NCBI RefSeq assembly: GCF_003013715.1
Contig: NC_072818.1
Span: 310,001 to 374,000 of the forward strand
Reading direction: 5' to 3'
From: Candidozyma auris
Lineage: Eukaryota; Ascomycota; Pichiomycetes; Serinales; Metschnikowiaceae
Length of the DNA stretch: 64,000 bases
The notes beneath the pieces are model-generated. The model ran no database searches and was not told where the DNA came from. It worked only from the letters and a program-made list of their open reading frames with translations. This document shows positions 19,824 to 29,914 of this stretch, piece after piece; positions within the stretch are counted from its first letter, which is position 1, and every line of letters begins with the position of its first letter. A program made the position numbers and the translations under genes.

Positions 19824-20603
19824 TTAGCGATTTGCGACATTCGATCCTAGTTTATAATTTCCAATCGCTTTTCCCCAATTGACTTTTGATTTCGTAACTG
19901 GAAGCAACCTACGCAAATGCTTAAAGTGATTTTGATTCAAATCATCGAATTGCTTGACAATGTGTAGAGTAATTTGATCCTCCGTGGATTTGATGAAATC
20001 AATCATTTCCTCTGGGGATTCATCGCGAATTGATTGACTCACTTTGTCTTCAAAATGAAGACGAACATTGCCATCTTCATAATAGTGAATATCCGCATTC
20101 AATTTTGCTTCAACTTTCTGATTACGAAATGTGTAGAGACACTTCCATGAACCACTCAAAAAGTTGTCGGGTTCTATAATCTCACTTATAATCAAGACAT
20201 GCACCGCATCGGCCGTTGGTAAAACATCAAATTTACACGATGATGGGTAGTGGCGATGACTATAGGCAGCAAGCAATTCAACAAGTACTTCGTAGTACGA
20301 AGGTCTATCGACTTCGGATATGTACTTCTCACGGTCGACAGGTTCCAATGACGAGAAATCAAGATTGTATTTGAATCCACTTTGGTAGTCAACAAATTTA
20401 CCGCTAACAGGGTCTTTTGTGATTTCAGATATGACCACCTCAGAGTTTGCGTATCCCGTCTTTTCAAGGTGCTGGGCGACGACGCTGTTGATCAACAGAG
20501 AATTCGCGGATGGAACAAGCCGTGAAATGGACTCCTTGACTTGTTGTAATTCACCATCAGGAGCTGTAGCAACTAATTGTTCAATCGTCTCCCTTAATTG
20601 CAT
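19824..20603 (-). CDS. CAP1: F-actin capping protein alpha subunit
   Basis: The start is taken at 20603 (MQLRETIEQLV), giving 259 codons (S. cerevisiae 268). An in-frame ATG 56 codons earlier adds a Phe/Cys-rich stretch not typical of the family. The conserved C-terminal signature is present: DGNVRLHFEDKVSQSI and QITLHIVKQFDDLNQNHFKHLRRLLPVTKSKVNWGKAIGNYKLG. With the beta subunit Cap2 it caps barbed ends of actin filaments, mainly in cortical patches. It converges on SFT1 and is followed upstream on the same strand by UFD4. Confidence 0.92.
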   Translation of the reverse strand: MQLRETIEQLVATAPDGELQQVKESISRLVPSANSLLINSVVAQHLEKTGYANSEVVISEITKDPVSGKFVDYQSGFKYNLDFSSLEPVDREKYISEVDRPSYYEVLVELLAAYSHRHYPSSCKFDVLPTADAVHVLIISEIIEPDNFLSGSWKCLYTFRNQKVEAKLNADIHYYEDGNVRLHFEDKVSQSIRDESPEEMIDFIKSTEDQITLHIVKQFDDLNQNHFKHLRRLLPVTKSKVNWGKAIGNYKLGSNVANR

Positions 20604-20798
20604 TGTTTTGAGACTTGAATCGCAATATATGAAGAGTACCGTTTCATTGACACGCACACCGAACTGGGGAAAGTCTGTACACAGACCTACCTGAGAGCAT
20701 ACTTGAGAGCCGTAACTCCATGAAATACAACTTGAAATTTCAAAAAAAGAAAAAAAAGAAAACTTATACATTTAGCTGTGAAGGACTTATTCATAAGT

Positions 20799-23700
20799 TC
20801 ATGATAAATGAAAAGAGTCAGCTCCCTCTGTGATTGCTCTAATTAATTTTGATCTCATGATATCAATCAGCGAATAGTCAGGAAGCTTCAAATACAGCGC
20901 ACACGTCATCACTGATGGTAGATAATTATCGCTACCTAAGTCTTCGTCAGGATTTTTTTTGACAACTGTAAATTCTGGACGTAAACTCTTAAACCCCCCT
21001 ATTGGCAACCTCGGGGATCCTGTAAGAAATTGCAAAAATTTGCGACGGTGCTCTTGATCAAAAGAGCTGAGAATTTTAGCTAGACGGATAACCGAAGCGG
21101 ACGATTTCGTGTATCCATGATTTGCTTGAATCGCTCCCAAGATGGTAGCCTCAGCCCAATCTTCTTCCCCGGATCCGAAAACCTTGCATAGCTCTTCTGG
21201 AGAGAAAACATTTAAAGATTTCATGGGAAAGACAGTTGAGAAACCTTCAGCAAGCTTCTCGATTTGTCGAATGACTCCATCTTTTAATATCGCTGCAAGA
21301 ATAGCGTCAACGTACTCTGTAATATTTTCGTGGGTGACTCTGGTATTGGCACCATTTAAAATGAGCTCGTATTCTGGCATTCCTGGGAGCGTAAAGAAGA
21401 GCTCCAAACTTTGTATTGTGTCCTTTTCCTGAGAAGCCTGATGACATGATGCAATGTCGAGGAGACTTTGCAAGCTCCGGGCAAGTGACTCGTCCACACT
21501 TGACAAGGTTTCTAAAGTTAGATGTTCGTTCCACTCATGCATCAGACCTTTTTCAAGTAGCCTAAGAATCGTGAATGTAAGAGGGTGCAACTCAATGTCA
21601 ACAATTCTAGAGTCGAACAAGGACCTCGCCAAAAACTTTCCTAGACAGAAAAACAAGTGTAAGATCTTTGAATTATACTTTCTTTTTGAAGGCAGTTGGT
21701 GCATCACTTGGGGAAACAATCCCATTTTTGAATTCACATAGGTTGCCATAGAATCGCAGCTCTCGTAGCTGTCCAGATTTCGCCAAAGATGCAAATTGCT
21801 TCTTTGAAACTCTCGAGATACCATTGAATAAAACTCTAACGTTGGTCCAAGACCCGAACCAACCTCATTGTAGTACTCGATCTCAAGTATTCCAGGAGAA
21901 GAGCCAAACTTTTCCAAGACCTTGAGGGCACTTTGAAATAGGATACTTCTCGATATACGAACCTTTTGACGACTTATGCGGCCCAACTGAACTCCTCGCG
22001 AGCGGGGCTCGGTAGCTTGGGTCCAAACCTCCGGCCCAAGAGTATTCTGCCAATGGTTTATCAATCTTGAATATCCAAAAGATGTGTTTCTTAAAAATAA
22101 CATCCTAGACTCCAAAGGAAATAGAAACGAAAATTCACGGGTTAGCGCCATGGTCCACGATGGTTGTGTTCCGCTGGCGAAAACAAGGATTTCCTCTAAT
22201 TGTCTTCTCAACTTTAAAGTGAGCTCCCAACTCCTGAAAGCATCATCAGGTAGGTTCGCTAACCCTTTTTTTCTGAGCCTGATATTCAACCTGTAAAAAA
22301 ATTCGAGTAATCTTAATATCGTTAAGGTATCAGAGCCGATGATATCTTGTGTCATCATGTCATGCTTCAAGATGGAGCTAGTCGATCTCAAGAGATTGTT
22401 GTTTCGCTTGAACTTGATTGTGTGAACCTTTGTCCACATTTCCGAGAGCGAAGAAGAACTCTTCGGCTGTGTCAAGTCGTAGATTGCACCAAAAATCGTA
22501 GTGTCAGTCGGTATGAACTCATCGTTTATAACAAATTGGAAATCGTCCTGTTCAGTTGCCAATTTTGGATCCTTATCACTGAAAATCGGAATGCGCCTGA
22601 AATCCCTGGAATCTTCGAGCATTTGACGCTGTTTAAGAAACTGTTCTACGGATCGAAAGGTGGCTATTGCCTGAACGTACACAATGACCGGTCCGTCGTC
22701 ATCACCATCACTTGTTTCATGAGGTACAAGCCGCAATCGAAATTGTCGAGCAAGATTAGTTGCGTGTGCGGGATCGCGGCTCGAAGTCTTTTCTGTTGCA
22801 GAAACGATATCGAACGACTCAGTTCTCTGGAGGGAGTCCAAAAGTAATTCTATCAAGTGTTTCGCAGCTTTTAGGTCACCAAAGATGATATCGACAAAAG
22901 ACCTGCCCAAATTCGTAGTGAATATATCGGGGCAAGCGGCTGCAGAAAATTCCGATGCCATTACATCCGTGACACCCAGGCTCAATAATTCATAACTGGA
23001 CATACCATCAGACCCCGACAAGAGGAGGTATTTAAGTTGCGACCAAGCAGTTTCACATTGTATAAGGGAGGAATTGGTAGAGCCTTGAATTGCCTTGAAA
23101 CAGCTTTTCAATTGACTGTGAGTTGCAAAGTCTTCATTCACAGAACCTGACTGATACCCTTTTTTTAGGCCACCTAGAAGAGTGGCTTCGTTGTTGAGCT
23201 TGCTTAGGACGTGATTAATGGTGATGTGGTTCCCAACTGCAATAAGCTCCGGATCAGAAACATCCAAGAACTTTGAACGAGTTAGACTAATGATTTCTGG
23301 AACATTAGAGCCATCAGAGTCGGCGTTACCACTCATGTAGCAGTGCGCCTGTAAAGCTTGGTGAATGATACCCCCAAGTGCTTCAACATCGTGGAAAACA
23401 CCTCCCTTTTCTAAACCAAGGGAGCAAGCTGAAAACGACTTGATTAAAATGGTTTTCACAATCTTCAATGATGATATCATCTGCAAACCAGTATAAACTT
23501 TGAAGGATTGTTCGATGGAGATTGCGTCAGGTGCCTGAATAAGCTCAGTTTTGCCTGCATTAATCATAGATGCTAATACGTTAGTCAAGTCTTTAGAATA
23601 TGATTTGAGCACTGGAATTTCTGATTCAAAGAACGTGAATACTCTGTAAATACAGAGACTTACGATCCGGCGTAACTCTCCGTCCATGCTTGCAAGATAG

Positions 23701-25496
23701 GTTCGCAAGATAATTGGCCACGTCCACTCAACGAATCGCTGAACATCACACTCTTGACTTTTAAAGGTCTCAACCCTGTGAACATTATGTTTGTTTCTTT
23801 GCCCTGAGTTGCGATATGTCGCGAGCATAAAGGGGGAGTCACTGATATCGTAATTAGCTGGTAGAATTGCTGCAATTAGTTGAAGTGTGCATAAGAGAAG
23901 TTCTCTTGGAACTGCAATTAATTCCTCAACAGTAATGTCCTCGTTGACACAATCATCGATTGCAAGAGATCGTTTAGAGCCGGTTGACCCTAAATCCTTC
24001 CTAAAATTAAGGAATGCTGCATTTAGGTACTCTCCAACATCTATAGCAAGCAATAACTCGGATAGCTTAATTGATGTACTTGACATTGTAACGAGAGATT
24101 GAAGTAGTCCAACGCTAACTCCATAGCTTGAAGCTGAATCCTTATTTGAGAAGCCCGAGATAGTACTCACATATTTCACAATGAATGTAAGTAAGAGTTT
24201 ATCGGCAAACAAGGACTCCAACAACTCTGGCTTGGATTTAAAACTATCGACAATTCGTGAAATAGAACGCCATACACTCTCAGAAACCTCGTGGTCGTGG
24301 ACTTGCTTGACAACATCCATGAGTTTTCCAACTATATCCTTCACCTTGCTAAAATTTGTTTCATTCAAATGGTGGCAGGTATTGGAAACTATCGTTAGGC
24401 ATTTGCGCTGAGCGTGGACTGTCAAAAAATCAATATTAGTCAAGCACGCCGAGAGACCATCACTTTCTATGATAGCACTATGAGCAGTCCTCTCTCTCGA
24501 CATCATTTCAAGGGTTTGTAATGCTTGTTCAGTCAAATCAATATACGTGATTTCGTGAATGCGGGAGACCAAAACCTCAACAGCACCACTGCTTAGCGCG
24601 TCATGAATGAAGTCTTGATTCACCTCAACAAAGTTGAAAAGACAGCGACAAGCAACAAGGTGAAGCTCTAAATGATCCATAAGTGAGGGATCTCGTAATA
24701 TATCAGTTAAAGCTTTGGCTAGCCTGTTCGAAGGCACCAAGCGTTCTGCAGTTATGCCGTTCATCATAAGTAGTCTTTCAGAAAGCTCAGACAAAGTCTC
24801 CATAATTAGAATTGGCTCTTCTCGCTGAGTTAGATTTGATATGAGAGCGTCGAATTCTGAGACCTGCCTTCTGTCGGGATATTCGTCTGTAGTCCCAACC
24901 AACCTTTGAACGACGTCGATGAAACTAGTTCCACTAACTAAACCTTGATCTCTTCCAACCAATTCTCTCAAGATATTTGCACGATATTGACGGGCGATAT
25001 TCATATCATCCGAATTTGACTCATCGACATTTATTCTCTCGTCATCAAGTTCCCCACCATCCACATTTTCTTCTCCCGCGTCATCAATATCATGCTCCTC
25101 GTCATTGCCATCCTCCCCATCACTATCATCCTCCTCATCGTCATCATCTTCCTCATCATTGTCGTTCTCCGCGACATTATCGTCATCAATCTCTAGATCG
25201 TCATTATCATTATCACCGTCATCATCCTCCATCTTGTCTTCATTATTATTCTCGTCTACACTGAAACACAAATATGAATTCTCTGCACTTGCATGATCAT
25301 TGACATTTGCGAAACCCTCGTTGGTTTGAAATAGCGCATTAGATGAACTGGGTGCTCTTTGCTGTGACATAGATTGGTGAGAACCAGATTGATTCAAGTG
25401 AGAGCTATTGACCTTAGAGCTCTCAGTGTGAATTATTTTGTAATCACCATGATTTCGAAGGGAATTTTCCTTTGATATATTCGGACTGTTCACCAT
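20799..25496 (-). CDS. UFD4: Ufd4, HECT-type ubiquitin ligase
   Basis: 1565 codons (S. cerevisiae Ufd4 1483). Order: a disordered N terminus, an extremely acidic block (residues about 81-166), armadillo-like repeats (about 180-480), a long middle region and a C-terminal HECT domain (about 1200-1565). The catalytic cysteine is Cys1532 in the LPSVMTC motif, followed by a LKLPDYS element typical of Ufd4/TRIP12. It acts in the ubiquitin-fusion degradation pathway and helps Ubr1 in N-degron turnover. Codon 1534 is CTG, next to the active site, where the family usually has a polar residue; reading it as Ser fits better. Confidence 0.92.
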   Translation of the reverse strand: MVNSPNISKENSLRNHGDYKIIHTESSKVNSSHLNQSGSHQSMSQQRAPSSSNALFQTNEGFANVNDHASAENSYLCFSVDENNNEDKMEDDDGDNDNDDLEIDDDNVAENDNDEEDDDDEEDDSDGEDGNDEEHDIDDAGEENVDGGELDDERINVDESNSDDMNIARQYRANILRELVGRDQGLVSGTSFIDVVQRLVGTTDEYPDRRQVSEFDALISNLTQREEPILIMETLSELSERLLMMNGITAERLVPSNRLAKALTDILRDPSLMDHLELHLVACRCLFNFVEVNQDFIHDALSSGAVEVLVSRIHEITYIDLTEQALQTLEMMSRERTAHSAIIESDGLSACLTNIDFLTVHAQRKCLTIVSNTCHHLNETNFSKVKDIVGKLMDVVKQVHDHEVSESVWRSISRIVDSFKSKPELLESLFADKLLLTFIVKYVSTISGFSNKDSASSYGVSVGLLQSLVTMSSTSIKLSELLLAIDVGEYLNAAFLNFRKDLGSTGSKRSLAIDDCVNEDITVEELIAVPRELLLCTLQLIAAILPANYDISDSPFMLATYRNSGQRNKHNVHRVETFKSQECDVQRFVEWTWPIILRTYLASMDGELRRIVSLCIYRVFTFFESEIPVLKSYSKDLTNVLASMINAGKTELIQAPDAISIEQSFKVYTGLQMISSLKIVKTILIKSFSACSLGLEKGGVFHDVEALGGIIHQALQAHCYMSGNADSDGSNVPEIISLTRSKFLDVSDPELIAVGNHITINHVLSKLNNEATLLGGLKKGYQSGSVNEDFATHSQLKSCFKAIQGSTNSSLIQCETAWSQLKYLLLSGSDGMSSYELLSLGVTDVMASEFSAAACPDIFTTNLGRSFVDIIFGDLKAAKHLIELLLDSLQRTESFDIVSATEKTSSRDPAHATNLARQFRLRLVPHETSDGDDDGPVIVYVQAIATFRSVEQFLKQRQMLEDSRDFRRIPIFSDKDPKLATEQDDFQFVINDEFIPTDTTIFGAIYDLTQPKSSSSLSEMWTKVHTIKFKRNNNLLRSTSSILKHDMMTQDIIGSDTLTILRLLEFFYRLNIRLRKKGLANLPDDAFRSWELTLKLRRQLEEILVFASGTQPSWTMALTREFSFLFPLESRMLFLRNTSFGYSRLINHWQNTLGPEVWTQATEPRSRGVQLGRISRQKVRISRSILFQSALKVLEKFGSSPGILEIEYYNEVGSGLGPTLEFYSMVSREFQRSNLHLWRNLDSYESCDSMATYVNSKMGLFPQVMHQLPSKRKYNSKILHLFFCLGKFLARSLFDSRIVDIELHPLTFTILRLLEKGLMHEWNEHLTLETLSSVDESLARSLQSLLDIASCHQASQEKDTIQSLELFFTLPGMPEYELILNGANTRVTHENITEYVDAILAAILKDGVIRQIEKLAEGFSTVFPMKSLNVFSPEELCKVFGSGEEDWAEATILGAIQANHGYTKSSASVIRLAKILSSFDQEHRRKFLQFLTGSPRLPIGGFKSLRPEFTVVKKNPDEDLGSDNYLPSVMTCALYLKLPDYSLIDIMRSKLIRAITEGADSFHLS
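24999..25256 (-). repeat. Low-complexity GAT/GAA-type coding repeat (acidic tract of Ufd4)
   Basis: Imperfect trinucleotide-like sequence (TCATCATCCTC on the plus strand) encoding Asp/Glu/Asn runs. It produces spurious Ser- and His-rich open frames on the plus strand that should not be annotated. Confidence 0.8.
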
Positions 25497-25554
25497 AGTG
25501 TTCTTTGCTGATCATACACTGTAGTGCGATTTGAATCTCGGAATATAAAGGGTA

Positions 25555-25562
25555 CACGTGAC
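25555..25562. promoter_or_regulatory. CACGTGAC E-box upstream of UFD4
   Basis: Lies 58 bp before the UFD4 start codon; it matches the core of Cbf1-type bHLH factors. Confidence 0.35.
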
Positions 25563-26374
25563 GCCTCACATGATATGATATTTGCAGGTATTATTACGAA
25601 GGGGTTATTTGAAAAAAAAAATATTAATTTTTTGGTGTGGCTCTCGCCAGAGTGTAGAAACCATAAAAATACGAGCTCGTCATTGGATGGAACGATGATG
25701 GGTTAATCAGCATTCCAAGGTATTGATGAATAAAACAAAAAAGAAAAAAAAAAAGTTAAAATAAGATCAAGCGAATATAGGACTCGATGTCGAAATCAGT
25801 AGAATGGACGGATCCTGAAATCTATCCACAGGGCAAAGGAAGACAATTAGTAGATGCTGCCTCATGAGTCTGTGCCTGAAATATAATGTACAGAATTGAT
25901 TTTTTTTGCTAACTTTGTACCCCAATGTTGGCTGAGTGTCAAACATTATGGTCTGCGATCTTCAGGGCACATACAAGCCCAACATGAGATTTTCTTCACT
26001 CATGCGACTGACCGAGTTGACAAATGCCTTCCAGAAATACCCCGAAATCAGAAACCCATGAAAATTGTACGTCAAAGTCGCCCCACATACTGCATATAGG
26101 ATACAGATAGTGATGTTGCATTTTTTGAAGTTTATCCGGTGGTCATGTATCGTGCTAATCGTCCTTTGAGCATCATTCCGTGCTGAAGAATGATAAATAC
26201 TTAAGGCTGCCTAACACTGTGTAAGATAGGATCCGTATGACAGGACAGAGTTGTGCACAAAGTCTTCCACTAGGTAGCTGTTCGACTATAAAAATGGAAA
26301 GAGCAAAGGTTACATGCATGAACCCATAAAAATATGTTGTTCCGTGGAGCAGTCGCGTTGACTTCCTCCGAATG

Positions 26375-26401
26375 CCCCACTGACATCCCCCACAACCCCG
26401 C
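26375..26401. promoter_or_regulatory. Cluster of three CCCCRC motifs (Mig1-like)
   Basis: CCCCAC at 26375, CCCCAC at 26387 and CCCCGC at 26396 lie within 27 bp, about 275-300 bp before the transporter start. This is the core of Mig1/Nrg-type zinc-finger repressor sites and suggests control by carbon source; binding is inferred. Confidence 0.4.
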
Positions 26402-26486
26402 CATAATAGGCATTCATGCATTCGTCAGTCTGCGCAACCGCTGCCAAAAAGGATGTCGAACCGACTTTCGGCGCAGAGAGCTTGAG

Positions 26487-26493
26487 TATAAAT
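26487..26493 (+). promoter_or_regulatory. TATA box (TATAAAT) of the transporter gene
   Basis: TATAAAT lies about 180 bp before the ATG, followed by a pyrimidine-rich stretch typical of yeast start-site regions. Confidence 0.5.
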
Positions 26494-26672
26494 TCCAGAC
26501 AGCTTGCTGTTTCTCAGTTACAGAACAATATTACTTTTTACTTTTTATTTTTAATTTCTTTTTCTTCTCCTTTCGGTTTCACATTTGATACCTAGAGTCA
26601 CTTCTTTAGCTTAAAGAGGGTTTTGCAGTCTAGTCACTTCCACAATTCAATACCGCTCTTGTCAAACATACG

Positions 26673-28202
26673 ATGGATAAATATAATAAAGCCGAGGTTG
26701 AGAAAGCTGAAATTGCTCACATCGAGTCTAATATTGAAAGCAGCTCCCAATTGAAAATCAGAAAGGCAGTCGAGAAACCAGATCTGTTGCAGCAGTATAC
26801 TGACGAAGAGATCGATAAATTCCACAGGAAAATTACGCTTAAAGTTGATTTGCGTTTGATTCCTATGCTTGTCCTCTTATACATTCTCAACTATCTCGAC
26901 AGAAACAACATCGCAAGTGCTAGATTGGGTGGCTTGGAAGACGACTTGAACTTGAAAGGCAATCAATATCAGACATGTATATCGATCCTATTTGTTGGTT
27001 ACATTCTCATGCAAATTCCATCCAACATGTTCTTAAACAAGTTTAAGAAGCCCTCAATTTTTATTACAGGCATTATGGCTGCCTGGGGTACTGTGTCGAC
27101 TTGCACGGCAGCTGTGCAAGGTTTCGGTGGCTTGTTGGCAATTCGTTTGATCTTGGGATTTGTTGAAGCTGGATTTTTTGGCAGTTGCCTTTATGTTTTA
27201 TCTTGTTGGTACACCAGAAAGCAGCTTGGTTTCAGAAATTCGTTGTTGTACTCAGGATCTTTACTTTCAGGTGCCTTCTCGGGTCTTATCGCAGCAGGAA
27301 TTATCGATAACATGGATAATCTTCACGGTTTGAGATCTTGGAGATGGTTATTCATTATTGAAGGCGCCATAACTGTCGGTATTGCACCAATTGCGTATTT
27401 TGTGTTACCTGATATGCCTCACAACTCCAAAATGTTGAGTGATTTCGAGAAAGATGTCCTATTGTACAAAATCAGATGTGAAACCGGTCAAGATGACAGT
27501 GATGAGACGAACGAGGAGTCATACTGGGGCGCGTTCAAATTGGCCGTCTCCGACATTAAAGTTTGGGCTTGTTGTGGGATCCTCTCATGGTTAGTATCTG
27601 CTGCTGGTGTCACGAATTTTTTTCCCTCTATCGTGGAAACTTTGGATTTCAACCGTGTGATAACATTATGTTTGACAGCACCTCCCTACATTCTTGCTGT
27701 GATAAGCACATTCATTTGGGCTCTTCATGCTGATAGGACCGGGGAGAGATTCTGGCATGTGGTACTTCCTTTAATTGTTGCATTAATTGCATTTATTATA
27801 GCTGTTTCGACTCTCAACATCGGGGCAAGGTACTTTTCTATGGTGATCATGGTTCCAGCAATCTACTGCTCGTTCACAACAATATTGTCATGGATGTCAA
27901 ACTCTTGTCCACGTCCTCCATTAAAGCGTGCCATTGCTCTTTCTTTGATGAACTGTTTGTCTAACTCAGCTTCGATTTGGAATGCATACTTATATCCGTC
28001 CTCCTCGGCACCACGGTATACTATAGCTTTCGCATGTAACTGTGTTTTCATTGGGCTTGCAATTTTGTGTGCTATTGCGTTGAGATGGAGATTGCAGATT
28101 TTGAACAAGAGAATAGAGAATGGCACCATGAACTGGGAGAAGGAATTGGGTAAAGGCAATGATGGTTCAGAGGTAAAAGAGGACTTCAGATTTTTGATTT
28201 GA
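26673..28202 (+). CDS. MFS transporter of the anion:cation symporter (allantoate permease-like) family
   Basis: 509 codons with 12 predicted membrane spans. The N-terminal motif LKVDLRLIPMLVLLYILNYLDRNNIASA and the later LRSWRWLFIIEGAITVGIAPIAYFVLPDMP are signatures of the Dal5/Tna1/Seo1-type ACS family. Such permeases import small anions such as allantoate, nicotinate, biotin, pantothenate or sulfur compounds with protons; the substrate cannot be told from sequence. The long upstream region, TATA box and CCCCRC cluster suggest a regulated gene. Both termini are charged and cytosolic, without a signal peptide. Confidence 0.85.
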   Translation: MDKYNKAEVEKAEIAHIESNIESSSQLKIRKAVEKPDLLQQYTDEEIDKFHRKITLKVDLRLIPMLVLLYILNYLDRNNIASARLGGLEDDLNLKGNQYQTCISILFVGYILMQIPSNMFLNKFKKPSIFITGIMAAWGTVSTCTAAVQGFGGLLAIRLILGFVEAGFFGSCLYVLSCWYTRKQLGFRNSLLYSGSLLSGAFSGLIAAGIIDNMDNLHGLRSWRWLFIIEGAITVGIAPIAYFVLPDMPHNSKMLSDFEKDVLLYKIRCETGQDDSDETNEESYWGAFKLAVSDIKVWACCGILSWLVSAAGVTNFFPSIVETLDFNRVITLCLTAPPYILAVISTFIWALHADRTGERFWHVVLPLIVALIAFIIAVSTLNIGARYFSMVIMVPAIYCSFTTILSWMSNSCPRPPLKRAIALSLMNCLSNSASIWNAYLYPSSSAPRYTIAFACNCVFIGLAILCAIALRWRLQILNKRIENGTMNWEKELGKGNDGSEVKEDFRFLI

Positions 28203-29382
28203 GTACCTGAATAAAGACAGCAATACGTTGTAACTGAGAGGTTGAGTAACTCAGGGTTATCAAGTAGCGCAGAGCAGGTGGATTCAATAGTTAATCACCG
28301 GAATGCACAGTTTGCACATCAAGCCGTCCTAATATTATAGCTGTATTGACTTTCTTAATTGTTTTTTGCTACAATTTGAACTCTTCGAAGTTGAAGTCAT
28401 GTATCAACCATAGTTTTATTGCGTGAGAGTTTTAGGGAAGTGAAAGGCCATAGACTATCTCTTGATATTTCGTATATATTCGCTTATGGAACCTTTTTCT
28501 ATAAAATTTCCGACAAAAAGTGCACATTTTGCTTAGGTCTTGTTGTACTGGGAAGTAGGTTCGATTCCACAACAGAAGCATGAGCAATTTCCCATTGACG
28601 TAGAAGCTATTATCACGCAGCTATTGTGCGCGTCTCGCGAGATGATATTTTCGTGGTGGGGGATGTAAAGCGCCAAAACGCACCGTCGCGAAGCAGTTGC
28701 TTGCATCGAAGTCTTGGCAAACTGCACCAGCAATGTGGTAGCATCAACACAAAGTTTTGGTATATGATAGGACTATCATGAACTTGAGAGTGGAATGTGC
28801 TATGAATTTATTTTGAAGAGCGAGGCATACATTGAATCGAAACATGATGGTCTTTTCGTCATTCCCATCTGTTATTGGTTGAAGCATCTGAAGTAAATTA
28901 TCGAATCATTCTTGACTGTTGCTAAATGACAGTGCATGGCAAAGTACACCTGTCATCTATGCCTTCGTCAAAGATCCCTCTCACAGTCTCAATAGTAAAG
29001 AGATGAACAGTGCTGCTGAATTCTACTTTTTTTCTGTTTTCTCCAATTTTTGTAGTATTATTGGAAAGCCTGACACCGTCAGGCTTTTGAAAAAGCACAA
29101 CTCCATATCGCTAAAAAGAAGCCGTTTCTATGCTACAAAAGACTCCAAATGATCTCTAAGATAAGCATTCGCCCATCTTTCGCCCTTTAGTTTCTTTTTT
29201 GTCGAACACGTTGATTGAAGGTCGCCAAGGTCGTAAGTCCCGAGCGTCCACGTAGCATGCTACATAGACCGGCTCCGCACTCGACCCAGGGCCAAAGAGT
29301 CAACCAGAAATTTACCCAGGAAGCCAGCGCTTCTGTCATCGTCCCATAGGAGTCGTACGACCGAAAACCTGATCTAACTCGC
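28203..29382. other. Intergenic region without recognised genes
   Basis: Unique sequence with small scattered open frames of no coding character. It includes an isolated perfect B-box (28558-28568), and its right end meets a LINE remnant. Confidence 0.55.
28558..28568 (+). promoter_or_regulatory. Orphan TFIIIC B-box
   Basis: GGTTCGATTCC is an exact B-box match, but the flanking bases do not form a T-stem or acceptor stem, so it is not a tRNA. It could be a chance match, a tRNA relic or an extra-TFIIIC site. Confidence 0.3.
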
Positions 29383-29718
29383 TTTTTTTTTATAGATCTC
29401 AAGTATTAGAGGAGCGTTAGGATTTCAGCGTTGCCACTTCCATACTAACTCGAAAACTATATCATTATAGAAAACAAAACCCCTAATATCCTCAACTAGT
29501 GTCAATCCATTACCGTGCGGTGCGAATGGTCCCCTCTGAACTTCAGCCGTGACTATTCTATGAATTCCCACTCGTCATTAAGTGTGCGTTTATTGACCCA
29601 TTGGAGTAACTCGTCGCATCGCCGACCTTAAATCTCGAGTCAAGAGCTCTGTGAGTGTCACTCCCTCGTTTCCCAGCTGTCCTCGCCCTTTGTAGGTGAT
29701 TCTGACGATTTTAACGAA

Positions 29719-29737
29719 TTTTTTTTTTATAGACATC
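29719..29737 (-). mobile_element. 19-bp LINE 3'-end micro-insertion
   Basis: Ten T followed by ATAGACATC, flanked by the 5-bp direct repeat ACGAA (29714-29718 and 29738-29742). It corresponds to the extreme 3' end of the LINE plus its tail. Removing it and its neighbour restores the YWFVKIV reading of the host copy. Confidence 0.7.
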
Positions 29738-29745
29738 ACGAACCA

Positions 29746-29769
29746 TTTTTTTTTTTTTATAGACTTCAT
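29746..29769 (-). mobile_element. 24-bp LINE 3'-end micro-insertion, adjacent to the first
   Basis: Thirteen T followed by ATAGACTTCAT, flanked by the 6-bp direct repeat GAACCA (29740-29745 and 29770-29775). The sequence equals the consensus LINE 3' terminus. Its target site overlaps the duplication of the first micro-insertion, so the two events were sequential. Confidence 0.7.
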
Positions 29770-29914
29770 GAACCAATAAAGCGACCAGGCGCATTTTCGG
29801 TGATTCTTGACATCATAAACTGGGACGGAAGACCGAGTCAAAAAATTGGAAGAGGAAAGATCAGTTTAATGTTATGTATATGAGCAAAAGACTGCCGTCG
29901 TAGAGAAAGAATAA

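Larger units (their letters stand above)
25497..26672. other. Divergent intergenic region between UFD4 and the transporter gene
   Basis: 1.2 kb without a convincing gene. It holds a CACGTGAC site near UFD4, several A- and T-runs, a cluster of CCCCRC motifs and a TATA box before the transporter. The short open frames here lack coding character. Confidence 0.6.
29383..29841 (-). mobile_element. 5'-truncated LINE (L1/Zorro-like) copy, locus A
   Basis: Read on the minus strand: the C-terminal end of an ORF2-like frame (VKIVRITYKGRGQLGNEG, stop at 29590), a 3' UTR of about 200 bp and a terminal TCTATA followed by an A-tail (T-run at 29383-29391). The 3' UTR is nearly identical to the copy at 51407-51899. 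The body is interrupted by two micro-insertions (29719-29737 and 29746-29769). The 5' end is truncated and only approximate. It lies just upstream of a tRNA-Ser gene and points away from it. Confidence 0.75.

Noticed and set aside
20604..20771. In-frame ATG extension of CAP1 by 56 codons
   Set aside because: Composition unlike the family; the ATG at 20603 gives the usual length.
24977..25296. Plus-strand His- and Ser-rich ORFs
   Set aside because: Antisense shadows of the acidic tract of UFD4.
28540..28590. tRNA gene around the B-box
   Set aside because: No A-box, acceptor stem or T-stem pairing.
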